64,000 nt of DNA from Streptomyces sp. NBC_00513. GTDB taxonomy: Bacteria > Actinomycetota > Actinomycetes > Streptomycetales > Streptomycetaceae. The translations under genes were made by a program, and so were the position numbers. Shown here piece by piece: positions 38,705 to 48,256 of this stretch. The stretch lies in assembly GCF_041431415.1 (NCBI RefSeq), contig NZ_CP107845.1, positions 2,914,001 to 2,978,000 on the forward strand. The letters are read 5' to 3'. Each line of letters opens with the position of its first letter. Within the stretch, counting starts at the first letter, position 1. Under the pieces are notes generated by a model that saw only the letters and a list, made by a program, of their open reading frames with translations, had not been told where the DNA came from and made no database searches.

Positions 38705-40102
38705 ATGCGCGACCTCCTGCCCGACCCGCCCGCCACCACGGGTGAGCTCCCCTCCGAACCCCTCAGCCACAGCCTGAAGCAGCGCCACCTGACCATGCTG
38801 GGCCTCGGCGGCGTCATCGGCGCCGGGCTCTTCGTCGGCTCCGGCGCCGGCATCGGCATCGCCGGCCCCGCGATCATCTGCTCGTACCTGCTCGCGGGCG
38901 TCCTCGCGATGCTCGTGATGCGGATGCTCGGCGAGATGTCGGCCGCGATGCCCGCCTCCGGATCCTTCTCCGTGTACGCGGAGAAGGCCCTGGGACGGTG
39001 GGCCGGCTTCTCCGCCGGCTGGCTGTACTGGTTCCTGCTGGTCGTGGTGCTCGCCGTGGAGGCGACCGGCGCCGCGAAGATCGCGAACGGCTGGGTGCCG
39101 TCGGTCGACCAGTGGATCTGGGTGTTGATCTTCATGGTGGTCTTCACCGTGAGCAACCTGGCCGCCGTGAAGAACTTCGGCGAGTTCGAGTTCTGGTTCG
39201 CCGCGCTGAAGGTCGGCGCGATCGTCCTCTTCCTGATCCTGGGCACCCTCGCCATCCTCGGGCTGCTGCCCGACACCGACCCGATCGGCGCGGCCAACCT
39301 GACCGGCCACGGCGGTTTCTTCCCCCAGGGCATGGGCGGCGTGGTCGCCGGCATGCTCGCCGTCGTCTTCGCCTTCGGCGGCCTGGAGGTCGTCACCATC
39401 GCGGCGGCCGAGTCCGACGACCCGGCCCGCTCGGTCGCCCGCGCGGTGCGCAGCGCGGTGTGGCGCATCCTCTTCTTCTACGTCGGCTCGATGGTGGTCA
39501 TCGTGACCCTGCTGCCGTGGGACTCCCTGGAGCCGGGCCAGAGCCCGTACGTGGCCGTGCTGGACTCGATCGGCATCCCGGCGGCCGGTCAGATCATGAA
39601 CATCGTGGTCTTCGTGGCGCTGCTCTCGGCCCTCAACGCGAACCTGTACGGGTCCTCGCGGATGGTGTTCTCGCTGGCCGAGCGGGGCGAGGCGCCCAAG
39701 GGGCTGCTGCGGGTCTCGGGCGGCGGGGTGCCGCGGCGGGCGGTGTTCGCCTCGGTGGCGTTCGGGTTCGTCTCGGTGGTGCTGAACCTGCTGTGGCCGG
39801 ACACGGTCTTCCTCTACATGCTCAACGCGGTCGGCGCGGTGCTGCTGTTCGTGTGGGCGCTGATCGCGGTCTCGCAGCTGCGGCTGCGTCGCGTGCTGGA
39901 GCGGGAGATGCCGGAGCGGCTGACGCTGCGGATGTGGTTGTTCCCGTACCTGACGTGGGCGGCGTTGGTCGGGATGGCCGTGGTGCTGGTCCTGATGCTG
40001 TTCGACGACTCGGCGCGGCCGCAGTTGCTGTGGTCCACGGGCGCGGCCGCCGCGGTGCTGGTCGTGGCGGGAGTGCGGGAGCTGCGGGCCCGGCGGCCCT
40101 GA
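38705..40102 (+). CDS. Amino acid permease, APC family (paralogue 2)
   Basis: The protein has 465 residues from ATG at 38705 (MRDLLPDPPATTG). It has twelve membrane segments and the same N-terminal signature (LKQRHLTMLGLGGVIGAGLF) as the genes at 36323 and 40287. A longer in-frame reading to 38606 lacks a good start. The ribosome binding site is weak (GAGCACTCC). Confidence 0.9.
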   Translation: MRDLLPDPPATTGELPSEPLSHSLKQRHLTMLGLGGVIGAGLFVGSGAGIGIAGPAIICSYLLAGVLAMLVMRMLGEMSAAMPASGSFSVYAEKALGRWAGFSAGWLYWFLLVVVLAVEATGAAKIANGWVPSVDQWIWVLIFMVVFTVSNLAAVKNFGEFEFWFAALKVGAIVLFLILGTLAILGLLPDTDPIGAANLTGHGGFFPQGMGGVVAGMLAVVFAFGGLEVVTIAAAESDDPARSVARAVRSAVWRILFFYVGSMVVIVTLLPWDSLEPGQSPYVAVLDSIGIPAAGQIMNIVVFVALLSALNANLYGSSRMVFSLAERGEAPKGLLRVSGGGVPRRAVFASVAFGFVSVVLNLLWPDTVFLYMLNAVGAVLLFVWALIAVSQLRLRRVLEREMPERLTLRMWLFPYLTWAALVGMAVVLVLMLFDDSARPQLLWSTGAAAAVLVVAGVRELRARRP

Positions 40103-40115
40103 GCCCGCTCGCCGA

Positions 40116-40165
40116 CGTACGCGGAACAGGCCCGGGACCGGTGTCCCGGGCCTGTTCCGCGTACG
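40116..40165 (+). terminator. Very long terminator hairpin after permease 2
   Basis: A perfect 23-bp stem (40116-40138 with 40143-40165) closes a 4-base loop CGGT. It lies 14 bp past the permease stop and well before the next permease gene. Confidence 0.85.
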
Positions 40166-40286
40166 CGCGGGGGTGATCACGTCCCGTGAGGCGAGAGTCC
40201 GCATGCTGGACGGCGAACGTCCGGTTATCGGACGATCGGCAGACTGGGCCCCATCCCGTCCCCGCACCGGACAAGGCACCACCCCC

Positions 40287-41702
40287 ATGAGTCAGAGCAC
40301 CCTGAACCCGTCCGACCGGCAGTCACCGCCGACCGAACCGGGGTCCTCCCCCCTCGGCAACGGCCTCAAGCAGCGCCACCTCTCGATGATCGCCCTCGGC
40401 GGGGTCATCGGGGCCGGGCTCTTCGTGGGCTCCGGGGCCGGCATCGCGGCCGCGGGCCCGTCGATCGTGATCGCGTACGCCGCGTCCGGAATCCTCGTGA
40501 TGTTCGTGATGCGGATGCTCGGCGAGATGTCCGCCGCCAACCCCGCCTCCGGCTCCTTCTCCGTGCACGCCGACCGCGCCATCGGCCCGTGGGCCGGTTT
40601 CACGGCCGGCTGGATGTTCTGGACCCTGCTGTGCGTGGGCGTGGCCATCGAGGCGATCGGCGCGGCGCACATCATGACGGGCTGGTTCCCGGGCACCCCC
40701 TCGTGGATGTGGGTGTTGGCGTTCATGGCGCTCTTCTGCGGGTCCAACCTGGCGGCGGTCTCCCACTTCGGCGAGTTCGAGTTCTGGTTCGCCGCCCTCA
40801 AGATCGGCGCCATCGCGCTGTTCCTGGGCCTGGGCGTGCTCGCCGTCCTGGGCCTGCTGCCCGGGACCTCCTCCCCCGGCTCCGCCAACCTGGTCCACGA
40901 CGGCGGCTTCCTGCCCAACGGCATGGACGGCCTACTGGTCGGTCTGCTCGCCTCGGTCGTCGCGTACGGCGGCCTGGAGACGGTGACCATCGCGGCGGCC
41001 GAGTCGGAGAACCCCGTCAAGGGCGTCGCCAAGGCCGTGAAGACCACCATGTGGCGGATCGCGATCGTCTACGTCGGCTCGATGCTGGTCATCGTCACCC
41101 TGCTGCCGTGGAACGACCCGGCGGTGCCCGAGGACGGACCGTACGCCGCGACCCTGGACCACCTGGGCATCCCCGCGGCCGGCGAGATCATGAACGTGGT
41201 CATCCTGATCGCGCTGCTCTCCGCGATGAACGCCAACATCTACGGCTCCTCCCGCATGGCCTACTCGCTGGTCGCCCGCGGGCAGGGCCCCAAGGCGCTC
41301 GGCAAGGCCTCCGGGGGCGTGCCCCGGCGCGCGGTGCTCGCCTCCTCGGGCTTCGGCTTCGTCACCGTGCTGCTGTCCTACTGGTACCCGGACACCCTGT
41401 TCGCCTGGCTGCTCAACATGGTCGGCGGCGTGATCCTGGTCGTCTGGGGCTTCATCGCCGTCTCCCAGTTCGTGCTGCGCCGCCGGCTGGAGCGGGAGGC
41501 CCCCGAGAAGCTGGTCGTGCGGATGTGGGGCTTCCCGTACCTGACCTGGGTGGCGCTGGCCGGGGTCGTCGGCGTGCTGGCGCTGATGGTCCGCGGTGAC
41601 GACACGCGGGTCCAGGTCCTCTTCACCGGCGGACTGACCGTCGCCCTCGCGGTCACCGGCTATGTGATGCAGCGTCGGGCGGGGTCGCGCGAAACGGTCT
41701 GA
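40287..41702 (+). CDS. Amino acid permease, APC family (paralogue 3)
   Basis: The protein has 471 residues from ATG at 40287 (MSQSTLNPSDRQ). It shares the LKQRHLSMIALGGVIGAGLFVGSGAGI signature and twelve membrane segments with the two upstream paralogues. AAGG lies about 10 bases before the start. It is separated from paralogue 2 by a strong terminator, so it has its own promoter. Confidence 0.9.
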   Translation: MSQSTLNPSDRQSPPTEPGSSPLGNGLKQRHLSMIALGGVIGAGLFVGSGAGIAAAGPSIVIAYAASGILVMFVMRMLGEMSAANPASGSFSVHADRAIGPWAGFTAGWMFWTLLCVGVAIEAIGAAHIMTGWFPGTPSWMWVLAFMALFCGSNLAAVSHFGEFEFWFAALKIGAIALFLGLGVLAVLGLLPGTSSPGSANLVHDGGFLPNGMDGLLVGLLASVVAYGGLETVTIAAAESENPVKGVAKAVKTTMWRIAIVYVGSMLVIVTLLPWNDPAVPEDGPYAATLDHLGIPAAGEIMNVVILIALLSAMNANIYGSSRMAYSLVARGQGPKALGKASGGVPRRAVLASSGFGFVTVLLSYWYPDTLFAWLLNMVGGVILVVWGFIAVSQFVLRRRLEREAPEKLVVRMWGFPYLTWVALAGVVGVLALMVRGDDTRVQVLFTGGLTVALAVTGYVMQRRAGSRETV

Positions 41703-41875
41703 CCCTCCGACACCTCCCGCTCCGCCGCTCCTCCACCGCCGTTCCACCCCCGCTCCACCCCTGGTCGAAGGCCGGGTTCATGCGATCGCATGGGCCCGGC
41801 TTTCGGCGTTCCGGCGGTCTTGACAAGAGAGGCAACCCTTACTCGTCGACAGGAATAGATACTGCTAGCGTGCAG

Positions 41876-41892
41876 TTGCGCATTGATTGCAA
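41876..41892 (+). promoter_or_regulatory. Candidate Nur (nickel) operator of sodF
   Basis: TTGCGC-ATTGA-TTGCAA fits the Nur-box pattern tTGCaa-N5-ttGCAA with two mismatches in the left arm. It is 51 bp before the sodF ATG. A -10-like TAGATA is at 41856-41861. In S. coelicolor, Nur with nickel represses sodF so that NiSOD can take over. That the site works here is inference. Confidence 0.65.
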
Positions 41893-41942
41893 TAACTGTC
41901 GCACCATGAGCGGTTGGCACGCTGAGGGGACCGGATACACGC

Positions 41943-42599
41943 ATGGCCATCTACACGCTTCCTGAGCTTCCGTACGACTACGCGGCGCTGGAGCCGGTGA
42001 TCAATCCGCAGATCATCGAGCTGCACCACGACAAGCACCACGCGGCCTACGTCACCGGGGCCAACAACACGCTGGAGCAGCTGGCGGAGGCGCGCGACAA
42101 GGAGAACTGGGGCGCGCTGAACGGCCTGGAGAAGAACCTCGCGTTCCACCTCTCCGGCCACATCCTGCACAGCATCTACTGGCACAACATGGCCAGCCCG
42201 AAGACCGGCGAGGGCGGCGGCGAGCCGACCGCGGCCGACGGCCTGGGCGACCTCACCGACGCGATCACCGAGTCGTTCGGCTCCTTCGCGAAGTTCAAGA
42301 AGCAGTTGACCTTCGCCGCGTCCGCCACGCAGGGCTCCGGCTGGGGCGTGCTGGCGTACGAGCCCATCAGCGGCCGACTGATCGTCGAGCAGGTCTACGA
42401 CCACCAGGGCAACGTCGGGCAGGCCTCCGTGCCGGTCCTCGTGTTCGACGCCTGGGAGCACGCCTTCTACCTTCAGTACAAGAACCAGAAGGTGGACTTC
42501 ATCGAGGCCATGTGGAACGTCGTCAACTGGCAGGACGTCTCCAAGCGGTACGCCGACGCCAAGGCCAACACCCCGCTGCTGATCCCCGCCAAGGGCTGA
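41943..42599 (+). CDS. sodF: Iron superoxide dismutase
   Basis: The protein has 218 residues. Metal ligands fit the Fe/Mn fold: a His in [11 protein letters not shown], a His in [12 protein letters not shown], and Asp and His in [15 protein letters not shown]. It dismutates superoxide in the cytoplasm. Streptomyces SodF is normally repressed by Nur when nickel is present, and a Nur-like site lies upstream. A strong terminator follows. Confidence 0.95.
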   Translation: MAIYTLPELPYDYAALEPVINPQIIELHHDKHHAAYVTGANNTLEQLAEARDKENWGALNGLEKNLAFHLSGHILHSIYWHNMASPKTGEGGGEPTAADGLGDLTDAITESFGSFAKFKKQLTFAASATQGSGWGVLAYEPISGRLIVEQVYDHQGNVGQASVPVLVFDAWEHAFYLQYKNQKVDFIEAMWNVVNWQDVSKRYADAKANTPLLIPAKG

Positions 42600-42665
42600 T
42601 CGGCGCCACCGTCCCGTCCGCCTCGTGATCGTCTTCTCAACCTTCACGTGCGGGCGTGTCCAACG

Positions 42666-42702
42666 GAAAGCCCCCGCGAGGACGTGACTCGCGGGGGCTT
42701 TT
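42666..42702. terminator. Bidirectional terminator of sodF and the DsbA-type gene
   Basis: A 14-bp stem (42667-42680 with 42688-42701), extended by a GU pair and with TTTT on the plus-strand side, lies between convergent genes. Confidence 0.85.
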
Positions 42703-42745
42703 CGTGGTGTCGGGCCGGCGGACCGGCCGGGTACCGCTCGCGGGA

Positions 42746-43393
42746 CTACTCGAACGACGGGCCCTTGTCGCGGGTCCGCTTGATCTCGAAGAAGCCCGGG
42801 GTGGAGGCGACGAGCAGGGTGCCGTCCCACAGGCGGGCGGCGTCCTCGCCGCGCGGGGCGGGCGTGACGACGGGACCGAAGAAGGCGACGTCCTTGCCGT
42901 TGTCGCCGGGCACGGAGATCACCGGGGTGCCGACCTCCTGGCCGACCCGGTTGATGCCCTCGTTGTGCGACTCGCGCAGGGCCTCGTCGTACTCGTCGGA
43001 GGTTCCGTACGCGGCCAGCTCCACCGGGAGACCGACCTCGGCCAGCGCCTCGGCGATCACCTCGGGGGTGTTGCCGCGACCCTCGTTGTGGATACGGGTG
43101 CCGAGCGCCGTGTAGAGCTTGCCGGTCAGCTCGGAGCCGTGCTTCTGCTGCGCCGCTATGACCACGCGGACCGGGATCCAGGCCTCGGGGCCGAGGAGCT
43201 TGCGGTAGGACTCGGGCAGCTCGTCCAGCTTGTTCTCGTTGAGCACGCCGAGGCTCATCACGTGCCAGCGGACCTCGACGTCGCGCACCTTCTCGACTTC
43301 GAGCATCCAGCGGGACGTCATCCAGGCCCAGGGGCAGAGCGGGTCGAACCAGAAATCGACCGGGGTCTTCTCGCGCACCTGCGTGTCGGGCAT
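42746..43393 (-). CDS. DsbA-family, mycothiol-dependent nitroreductase-like protein (Rv2466c type)
   Basis: The protein has 215 residues from ATG at 43393, with GAGGAGA upstream. VDFWFDPLCPWAWMTSRWMLEVEKVRDVEV closely resembles M. tuberculosis Rv2466c (mycoredoxin-2-like). Rv2466c has CPWC at the active site; here it is CPWA, so the resolving Cys is missing and a monothiol mechanism is implied. It probably uses mycothiol as cofactor. It is divergent from the aminopeptidase gene at 43520, with 126 bp between. Confidence 0.88.
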   Translation of the reverse strand: MPDTQVREKTPVDFWFDPLCPWAWMTSRWMLEVEKVRDVEVRWHVMSLGVLNENKLDELPESYRKLLGPEAWIPVRVVIAAQQKHGSELTGKLYTALGTRIHNEGRGNTPEVIAEALAEVGLPVELAAYGTSDEYDEALRESHNEGINRVGQEVGTPVISVPGDNGKDVAFFGPVVTPAPRGEDAARLWDGTLLVASTPGFFEIKRTRDKGPSFE

Positions 43394-43519
43394 GTCTCTC
43401 CTCAAGTCACATAAGGCGTCTCTGGTCGTGTTCCCCCTCCCCAACCAGCCCGGGACCCCCCGCATTCCCCCCGTGCGAGGATTCGACGGAAGACGACGAT
43501 CACGCACGAAGGAGTGCAC

Positions 43520-46075
43520 GTGCCCGGAGAGAATCTGTCCCGTGACGAGGCCCGCGAACGGGCCGCGCTGTTGTCCGTCGACGGGTACGAGGTGGTCCTG
43601 GACCTGCGGTCGGCGGTGGACGAGGCCGAGCCGGCCGAGGGCCCCCGGACCTTCCGCTCGGTGACGACGATCCGCTTCCGGGCCGCCGCCGGCTCCACCA
43701 CGTTCGCGGACCTGATCGCCCCCTCGGTGAACTCCGTGGCCCTGAACGGGACCGAGCTGGACACCGCCGCCGTCTTCGACGGCTCCCGGATCGCCCTGGA
43801 GGCACTGGCCGCCGAGAACGTCCTGGTCGTGGACGCGAACTGCGCCTACAGCCGGACCGGCGAGGGCATGCACCGCTTCGTCGACCCCGAGGACGGCGAG
43901 GTCTACCTGTACACCCAGTACGAGCCGGCGGACGCCCGGCGGGTGTACGCGAACTTCGAGCAGCCCGACCTGAAGGCCCCGTACCGCTTCGAGGTGACCG
44001 CGCCCGAGGGCTGGCAGGTGTGGAGCAACGGCGTCGAGGAGTCCCGCGAGGGGCTGACCCGCCGGTTCGCCGAGACCGCGCCGATCTCCACCTACATCAC
44101 CTGCGTGGTGGCCGGCCCGTACCACTACGTGACGGACACCTACACGCGCGGGGACCTGACGATCCCGCTCGGCGCGATGTGCCGCAAGGGGCTCGCGAAG
44201 CACTTCGACGCGGACGACGTCTTCCTGGTCACCAAGCAGGGCTTCGACCTCTTCCACGAGCTGTTCGACTACCCGTACCCCTTCGGGAAGTACGACCAGG
44301 CCTTCGTGCCCGAGTACAACCTCGGCGCGATGGAGAACCCGGGGATGGTGACCTTCCGGGAGGAGTACATCTTCCGCGGGAAGGTCACGCAGGCCTCGTA
44401 CGAGCGCCGCGCGAACGTCATCCTGCACGAGATGGCGCACATGTGGTTCGGCGACCTCGTCACGATGAAGTGGTGGGACGACCTGTGGCTCAAGGAGTCC
44501 TTCGCGGACTTCATGGGCTCCTTCGCGCTCGTCGAGGCCACCCGCTTCGACCAGGCGTGGGTGACCTTCGCCAACAACCGCAAGGCGTGGGCCTACCGGG
44601 CCGACCAGCTGCCGTCCACGCACCCGATCACGGCCGACATCCGTGACCTGGAGGACGCGAAGCTGAACTTCGACGGGATCACCTACGCCAAGGGCGCGGC
44701 GGTCCTCAAGCAGCTCGTGGCGTACGTGGGCCGGGAGGCGTTCCTGGAGGGCGCGCGGCGCTACTTCAAGGCGCACGCGTACGGGAACACCACCCTGGAC
44801 GACCTGCTGTCGGTGCTCGGCGAGGTATCCGGGCGGGACATGGCCGAATGGTCGCGTGCCTGGCTCCAGACGGCCGGCGTGAACGCGCTGACGCCGGTGG
44901 TGACCCACGACGCGGGCGGCCGGATCACCGAACTCGCGGTGGTGCAGGAGGGCGACGAACTCCGGCCGCACCGGGTCGCGGTGGGCCTGTACCGGATCGA
45001 GGACGGCGCCCTGGTGCGCTTCGCGCGCGCCGAGACGGACGTGGCGGGCGCCCGGACGGCCGTGGCCGAACTCGCCGGGCAGGAGCGGGCCGACCTGGTG
45101 CTGGTCAACGACGAGGACCTCACCTACTGCAAGATCCGCTTCGACGAGCGCTCACTGTCCACCCTGCGCTCGCACCTGGGCAGCCTGACCGACCCGCTGG
45201 CGCGGGCCCTGTGCTGGTCGGCGCTGTGGAACCTGACCCGCGACGGGCTGATGCCGGCCCGGGACTTCGTGTCCCTGGTGCTGGCGCACGCGGGGCGCGA
45301 GACGGACGTCGGCGTGCTCCAGCAGCTGCACGCGCAGGCCCTGTCGGCGGTCTCCCACTACGCGGCGGCGGACTGGCGCGAGCAGGGCGGCCGGGTGCTG
45401 TCGGCGGTCGCGCTCCAGGAACTGCGGATGTCCGAGCCGGGCTCCGAGTCCCAGTTGACGTGGGCCCGGTTCTTCGCGGCGAGCGCGGCGACCGAGGGCG
45501 ACTTCCAGTTGCTGCTGGGGCTGATGGACGGTTCGGCGCGGATCGACGGGCTGGACGTGGACCAGGAGCTGCGCTGGGACTTCCTGCTGCCGCTGGCGAC
45601 ACACGGGGCGGTGGACGAGGCGGCCCTGACCGCGGAACTCGCCCGCGACGACACGGCGTCGGGCAAGCGGCACCAGGTCCGGTGCCTGGCGGCGCGCCCG
45701 TCGGCCGCGGTCAAGGACCAGGCGTGGGCCGCGGTCGTGGAATCGGACGCGCTGTCGAACGCGCTGGTCGAGGCGACCATCTCCGGTTCCCAGCAGTCCT
45801 CGCAGCGGGGGCTGTTGGCCCCGTACGTGGGCCGCTACTTCGAGGCCATCGAGCGGGTGTGGGCCGACCGTTCGATCCAGATCGGCATGCACGTGGTGAA
45901 GGGGATGTACCCGTCCCTCCAGGACTCGCAGAGCACGGTCGACGCCACCGACGCGTGGCTGGCCGCACACGAGTCGGCCCCGCCGGCGCTGCGCCGACTG
46001 GTCCTGGAGTCCCGCGACGACCTGGCCCGTGCCCTGCGCGCCCAGGCCTGTGACGCGGCGGCGACGACGGCTTAG
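43520..46075 (+). CDS. pepN: Aminopeptidase N (paralogue 1), M1 family
   Basis: From GTG at 43520 (VPGENLSRDEARERA) the protein has 851 residues; GAAGGAG is ideally spaced 5 bases upstream, better than for the GTG at 43514. GAMEN is at 269-273 and the zinc motif HEMAH at 303-307, with the third ligand Glu in WLKESFADF. Family M1 peptidases cleave N-terminal residues of peptides. The C-terminal helical ERAP1-like domain is full length. No signal peptide, so it is cytosolic. Confidence 0.95.
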   Translation: MPGENLSRDEARERAALLSVDGYEVVLDLRSAVDEAEPAEGPRTFRSVTTIRFRAAAGSTTFADLIAPSVNSVALNGTELDTAAVFDGSRIALEALAAENVLVVDANCAYSRTGEGMHRFVDPEDGEVYLYTQYEPADARRVYANFEQPDLKAPYRFEVTAPEGWQVWSNGVEESREGLTRRFAETAPISTYITCVVAGPYHYVTDTYTRGDLTIPLGAMCRKGLAKHFDADDVFLVTKQGFDLFHELFDYPYPFGKYDQAFVPEYNLGAMENPGMVTFREEYIFRGKVTQASYERRANVILHEMAHMWFGDLVTMKWWDDLWLKESFADFMGSFALVEATRFDQAWVTFANNRKAWAYRADQLPSTHPITADIRDLEDAKLNFDGITYAKGAAVLKQLVAYVGREAFLEGARRYFKAHAYGNTTLDDLLSVLGEVSGRDMAEWSRAWLQTAGVNALTPVVTHDAGGRITELAVVQEGDELRPHRVAVGLYRIEDGALVRFARAETDVAGARTAVAELAGQERADLVLVNDEDLTYCKIRFDERSLSTLRSHLGSLTDPLARALCWSALWNLTRDGLMPARDFVSLVLAHAGRETDVGVLQQLHAQALSAVSHYAAADWREQGGRVLSAVALQELRMSEPGSESQLTWARFFAASAATEGDFQLLLGLMDGSARIDGLDVDQELRWDFLLPLATHGAVDEAALTAELARDDTASGKRHQVRCLAARPSAAVKDQAWAAVVESDALSNALVEATISGSQQSSQRGLLAPYVGRYFEAIERVWADRSIQIGMHVVKGMYPSLQDSQSTVDATDAWLAAHESAPPALRRLVLESRDDLARALRAQACDAAATTA

Positions 46076-46094
46076 GCCCCGCGCCGCCCCGGAA

Positions 46095-46128
46095 CCCGCG
46101 CCCGCCTCGTACGCGAGGCGGGCGCGGG
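46095..46128. terminator. Terminator after the first aminopeptidase N gene
   Basis: A perfect 15-bp stem (46095-46109 with 46114-46128) closes the loop TACG, 20 bp past the stop. Confidence 0.85.
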
Positions 46129-46318
46129 CAGGTCGCGGGCCGGGCGGGGGCCGGGCGGCGGGCCTGGGCCGGCGCCCGGATCCGCGCAGGTGAACGGCCT
46201 CGGACGAACGGCGCTATCGGCAGTCGAACGTCCGTACTTTAGTGCGGTGTTGTCCCGATTTGTCGACGGGACTGTAACAAGGGTTAGCGGGCGCCCGCCG
46301 TGCGGGAACCTCCGGCAC

Positions 46319-47281
46319 ATGAACCACAACACGCCCCTCCCCCTCGCCCACCTCACCGGCAGCCGTCCCCGCGTGCTCACCCTCGCGCAGCTCCGCGAGC
46401 ACGGCGTCAGCGCCTCCGACGCCGCCGGGCGGCCCTGGCGGCAGATCCTGCCCGGGGTGTTCCTGCTCCACTCGGGCGCCGCGACCAGCGAGGAGCGACT
46501 GCACGCGGCGCTGCTCTACGCGGGCCGCCGCGCCGCCGGCGAGGCCATGATCACCGGCATGGCGGCCCTGGCCCTGTACCGGTTCACCTCCGCTCCCCCG
46601 CTCGCCGGACTCCCGCACATCGACGTGCTCGTACCCGGCACCCGCCGGCTGCGCTCCACCGGCGACGTGCGGATCCTGCGGTCCCACACCCCGCCCCGGC
46701 CACAGGAGGTGTCCGGCCTCCCCCTGGCCCCCGTCGCCCGGGCCGTCGCCGACGCCGTCGCCCGGATCTCCGACGCCGGGGTCGTACGCCGCCTGCTGAG
46801 CGAGGCGGTGCGCGGCGGGCACTGCGAACCGGCCGCCGTCGTCCGGGAGCTGACCGTGGCCCGGCTGCTGAACCGGCCCCACGTGGTCGACGCCGTCGAA
46901 TCCCTGCTCGCCGAGGGCCGGGCCATCGCCGAGGACCGGCTGTACCAGCTCGTTCGGGGCCACGGCCTGCCCGAGCCCGTCTGGAACGTGGACCTGCGGC
47001 TGCCCGGCGGCCCGCACCTCGGCGGGGTCGACGCGTACTGGCCCGAGCAGGCCGTCGCCATCGAGATCGACACCCGCGCCCCGCGCCAGGACCAGGACGA
47101 GGAGTGGGCGGAGTGCGTCCGCAAGCGGGAGGCGCTGGAGCGGCTCGGGGTGACCGTCCTGCACCTCACCCCCCGCAAGCTCCGCGACTGGCCCGAACAG
47201 CAGGCCTCGGTGGTACGGACGGCCCTGACGGCGTCGGGAGACCGCGAGCCCGCGGCCTACCTGGTCGTCCTCCCCCGGTGA
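46319..47281 (+). CDS. AbiEi-type winged-helix and DUF559-like nuclease-fold protein
   Basis: The protein has 320 residues from ATG at 46319 (MNHNTPLPLAH). Residues 15-55 (VLTLAQLREHGVSASDAAGRPWRQILPGVFLL) resemble the N-terminal domain of AbiEi antitoxins. The C-terminal 110 residues (GGVDAYWPEQAVAIEIDTRAPR, then REALERLGVTVLHLTPRKL) fit a DUF559/Vsr-like PD-(D/E)xK fold with E-I-D in place of E-x-K. No AbiEii toxin gene is adjacent, so it is probably not a classical toxin-antitoxin pair. Function unknown. The ribosome binding site is weak (GGAACC). Confidence 0.75.
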   Translation: MNHNTPLPLAHLTGSRPRVLTLAQLREHGVSASDAAGRPWRQILPGVFLLHSGAATSEERLHAALLYAGRRAAGEAMITGMAALALYRFTSAPPLAGLPHIDVLVPGTRRLRSTGDVRILRSHTPPRPQEVSGLPLAPVARAVADAVARISDAGVVRRLLSEAVRGGHCEPAAVVRELTVARLLNRPHVVDAVESLLAEGRAIAEDRLYQLVRGHGLPEPVWNVDLRLPGGPHLGGVDAYWPEQAVAIEIDTRAPRQDQDEEWAECVRKREALERLGVTVLHLTPRKLRDWPEQQASVVRTALTASGDREPAAYLVVLPR

Positions 47282-47421
47282 GCGCGGAACGCCCGAGCGC
47301 CCGAGTACGGGACGGCACCCGAGTGCGGGACGGCGTCCGAGCCCCGTACGCGGGACCACCGGCGGGGCGGAGCGGTCACGTACCCTCGCAGGGTTGGCGA
47401 GGGGCGGCGGGAGGCGAGGAC

Positions 47422-47988
47422 ATGACGACAGGGACCGGGGCGGACCCGCGCCCCCTGACCGGCGAGCCGGTCTCGCTCGACCTGCTGAACACCCGCTGGG
47501 TCGAGGACGGGGAGCCCGTCGACCTCTTCGCGGGCGCCGCCGGGCTGACCCGGGTGCAAGGGCTCGCGGTCTGGCTGGAGAGCGCCGGTCTGGCCGACCG
47601 CTTCCGAGCCGACGCCGCGACCCTCGTCCACCTGCTGACCGCCCGCGAGGCCCTGACGCGGGCGGTAGCGGATCCGGCCGACGCGAGCGCGCGGGCCCTG
47701 CTCGACGCCGTGTTGGAGCACGGCCGGATCCGGATCACCTTCACCGCCGAAGGCGCGGGCGAGCGCGCCGAGTTCGCCGATCCGACCTGGGGCCCGGCCT
47801 GGATCGCCGTCCGCGGCCACCTGGACCTGGCGGCCGGCGCCGCGGATCGGATCCGCGTGTGCGCCTCGCCGACGTGCGGGCTGCACTTCCACGACGTCTC
47901 GCGCGACGGCACCCGACGGTGGTGTTCGACGGCGTGCGGCGACCGCGTCGAGGGCCCGCGACACAACGCGCGCACGCGCGAGCGCTGA
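47422..47988 (+). CDS. ABATE-domain/CGNR zinc-finger regulator
   Basis: The protein has 188 residues from ATG at 47422. An N-terminal ABATE domain (LDLLNTRW through the helical middle) precedes a C-terminal zinc finger CASPTCGLHFHD and WCSTACGDRVEG. The signature motif CGNR reads CGDR here. The family is made up of small actinobacterial regulators, some linked to stress or drug resistance. It is 140 bp after the AbiEi-like gene. Confidence 0.82.
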   Translation: MTTGTGADPRPLTGEPVSLDLLNTRWVEDGEPVDLFAGAAGLTRVQGLAVWLESAGLADRFRADAATLVHLLTAREALTRAVADPADASARALLDAVLEHGRIRITFTAEGAGERAEFADPTWGPAWIAVRGHLDLAAGAADRIRVCASPTCGLHFHDVSRDGTRRWCSTACGDRVEGPRHNARTRER

Positions 47989-48256
47989 ACGCTCGAAAGT
48001 TGTCACACCTGCCCCACGGCTGAAGTCCACCGTGATGCCGACATGCGACCGGTAAGTCGATAAATCCACTCTCTGACCCCTGCGATGCGTCCCGCTATGC
48101 CCTGGTCCGGGGCCCATGGCGGGTTCCGCGCGCCGGCGGGAGTCCGCCATGTCAGGTCTCGGTCAATGACAACACTCCCCAAACAGCTGTCACTTGCGCA
48201 AAGCTGACCGGTCATCCGGCACCGAAATCCGGACCGTATCTTTCACTTAGCCAGGG

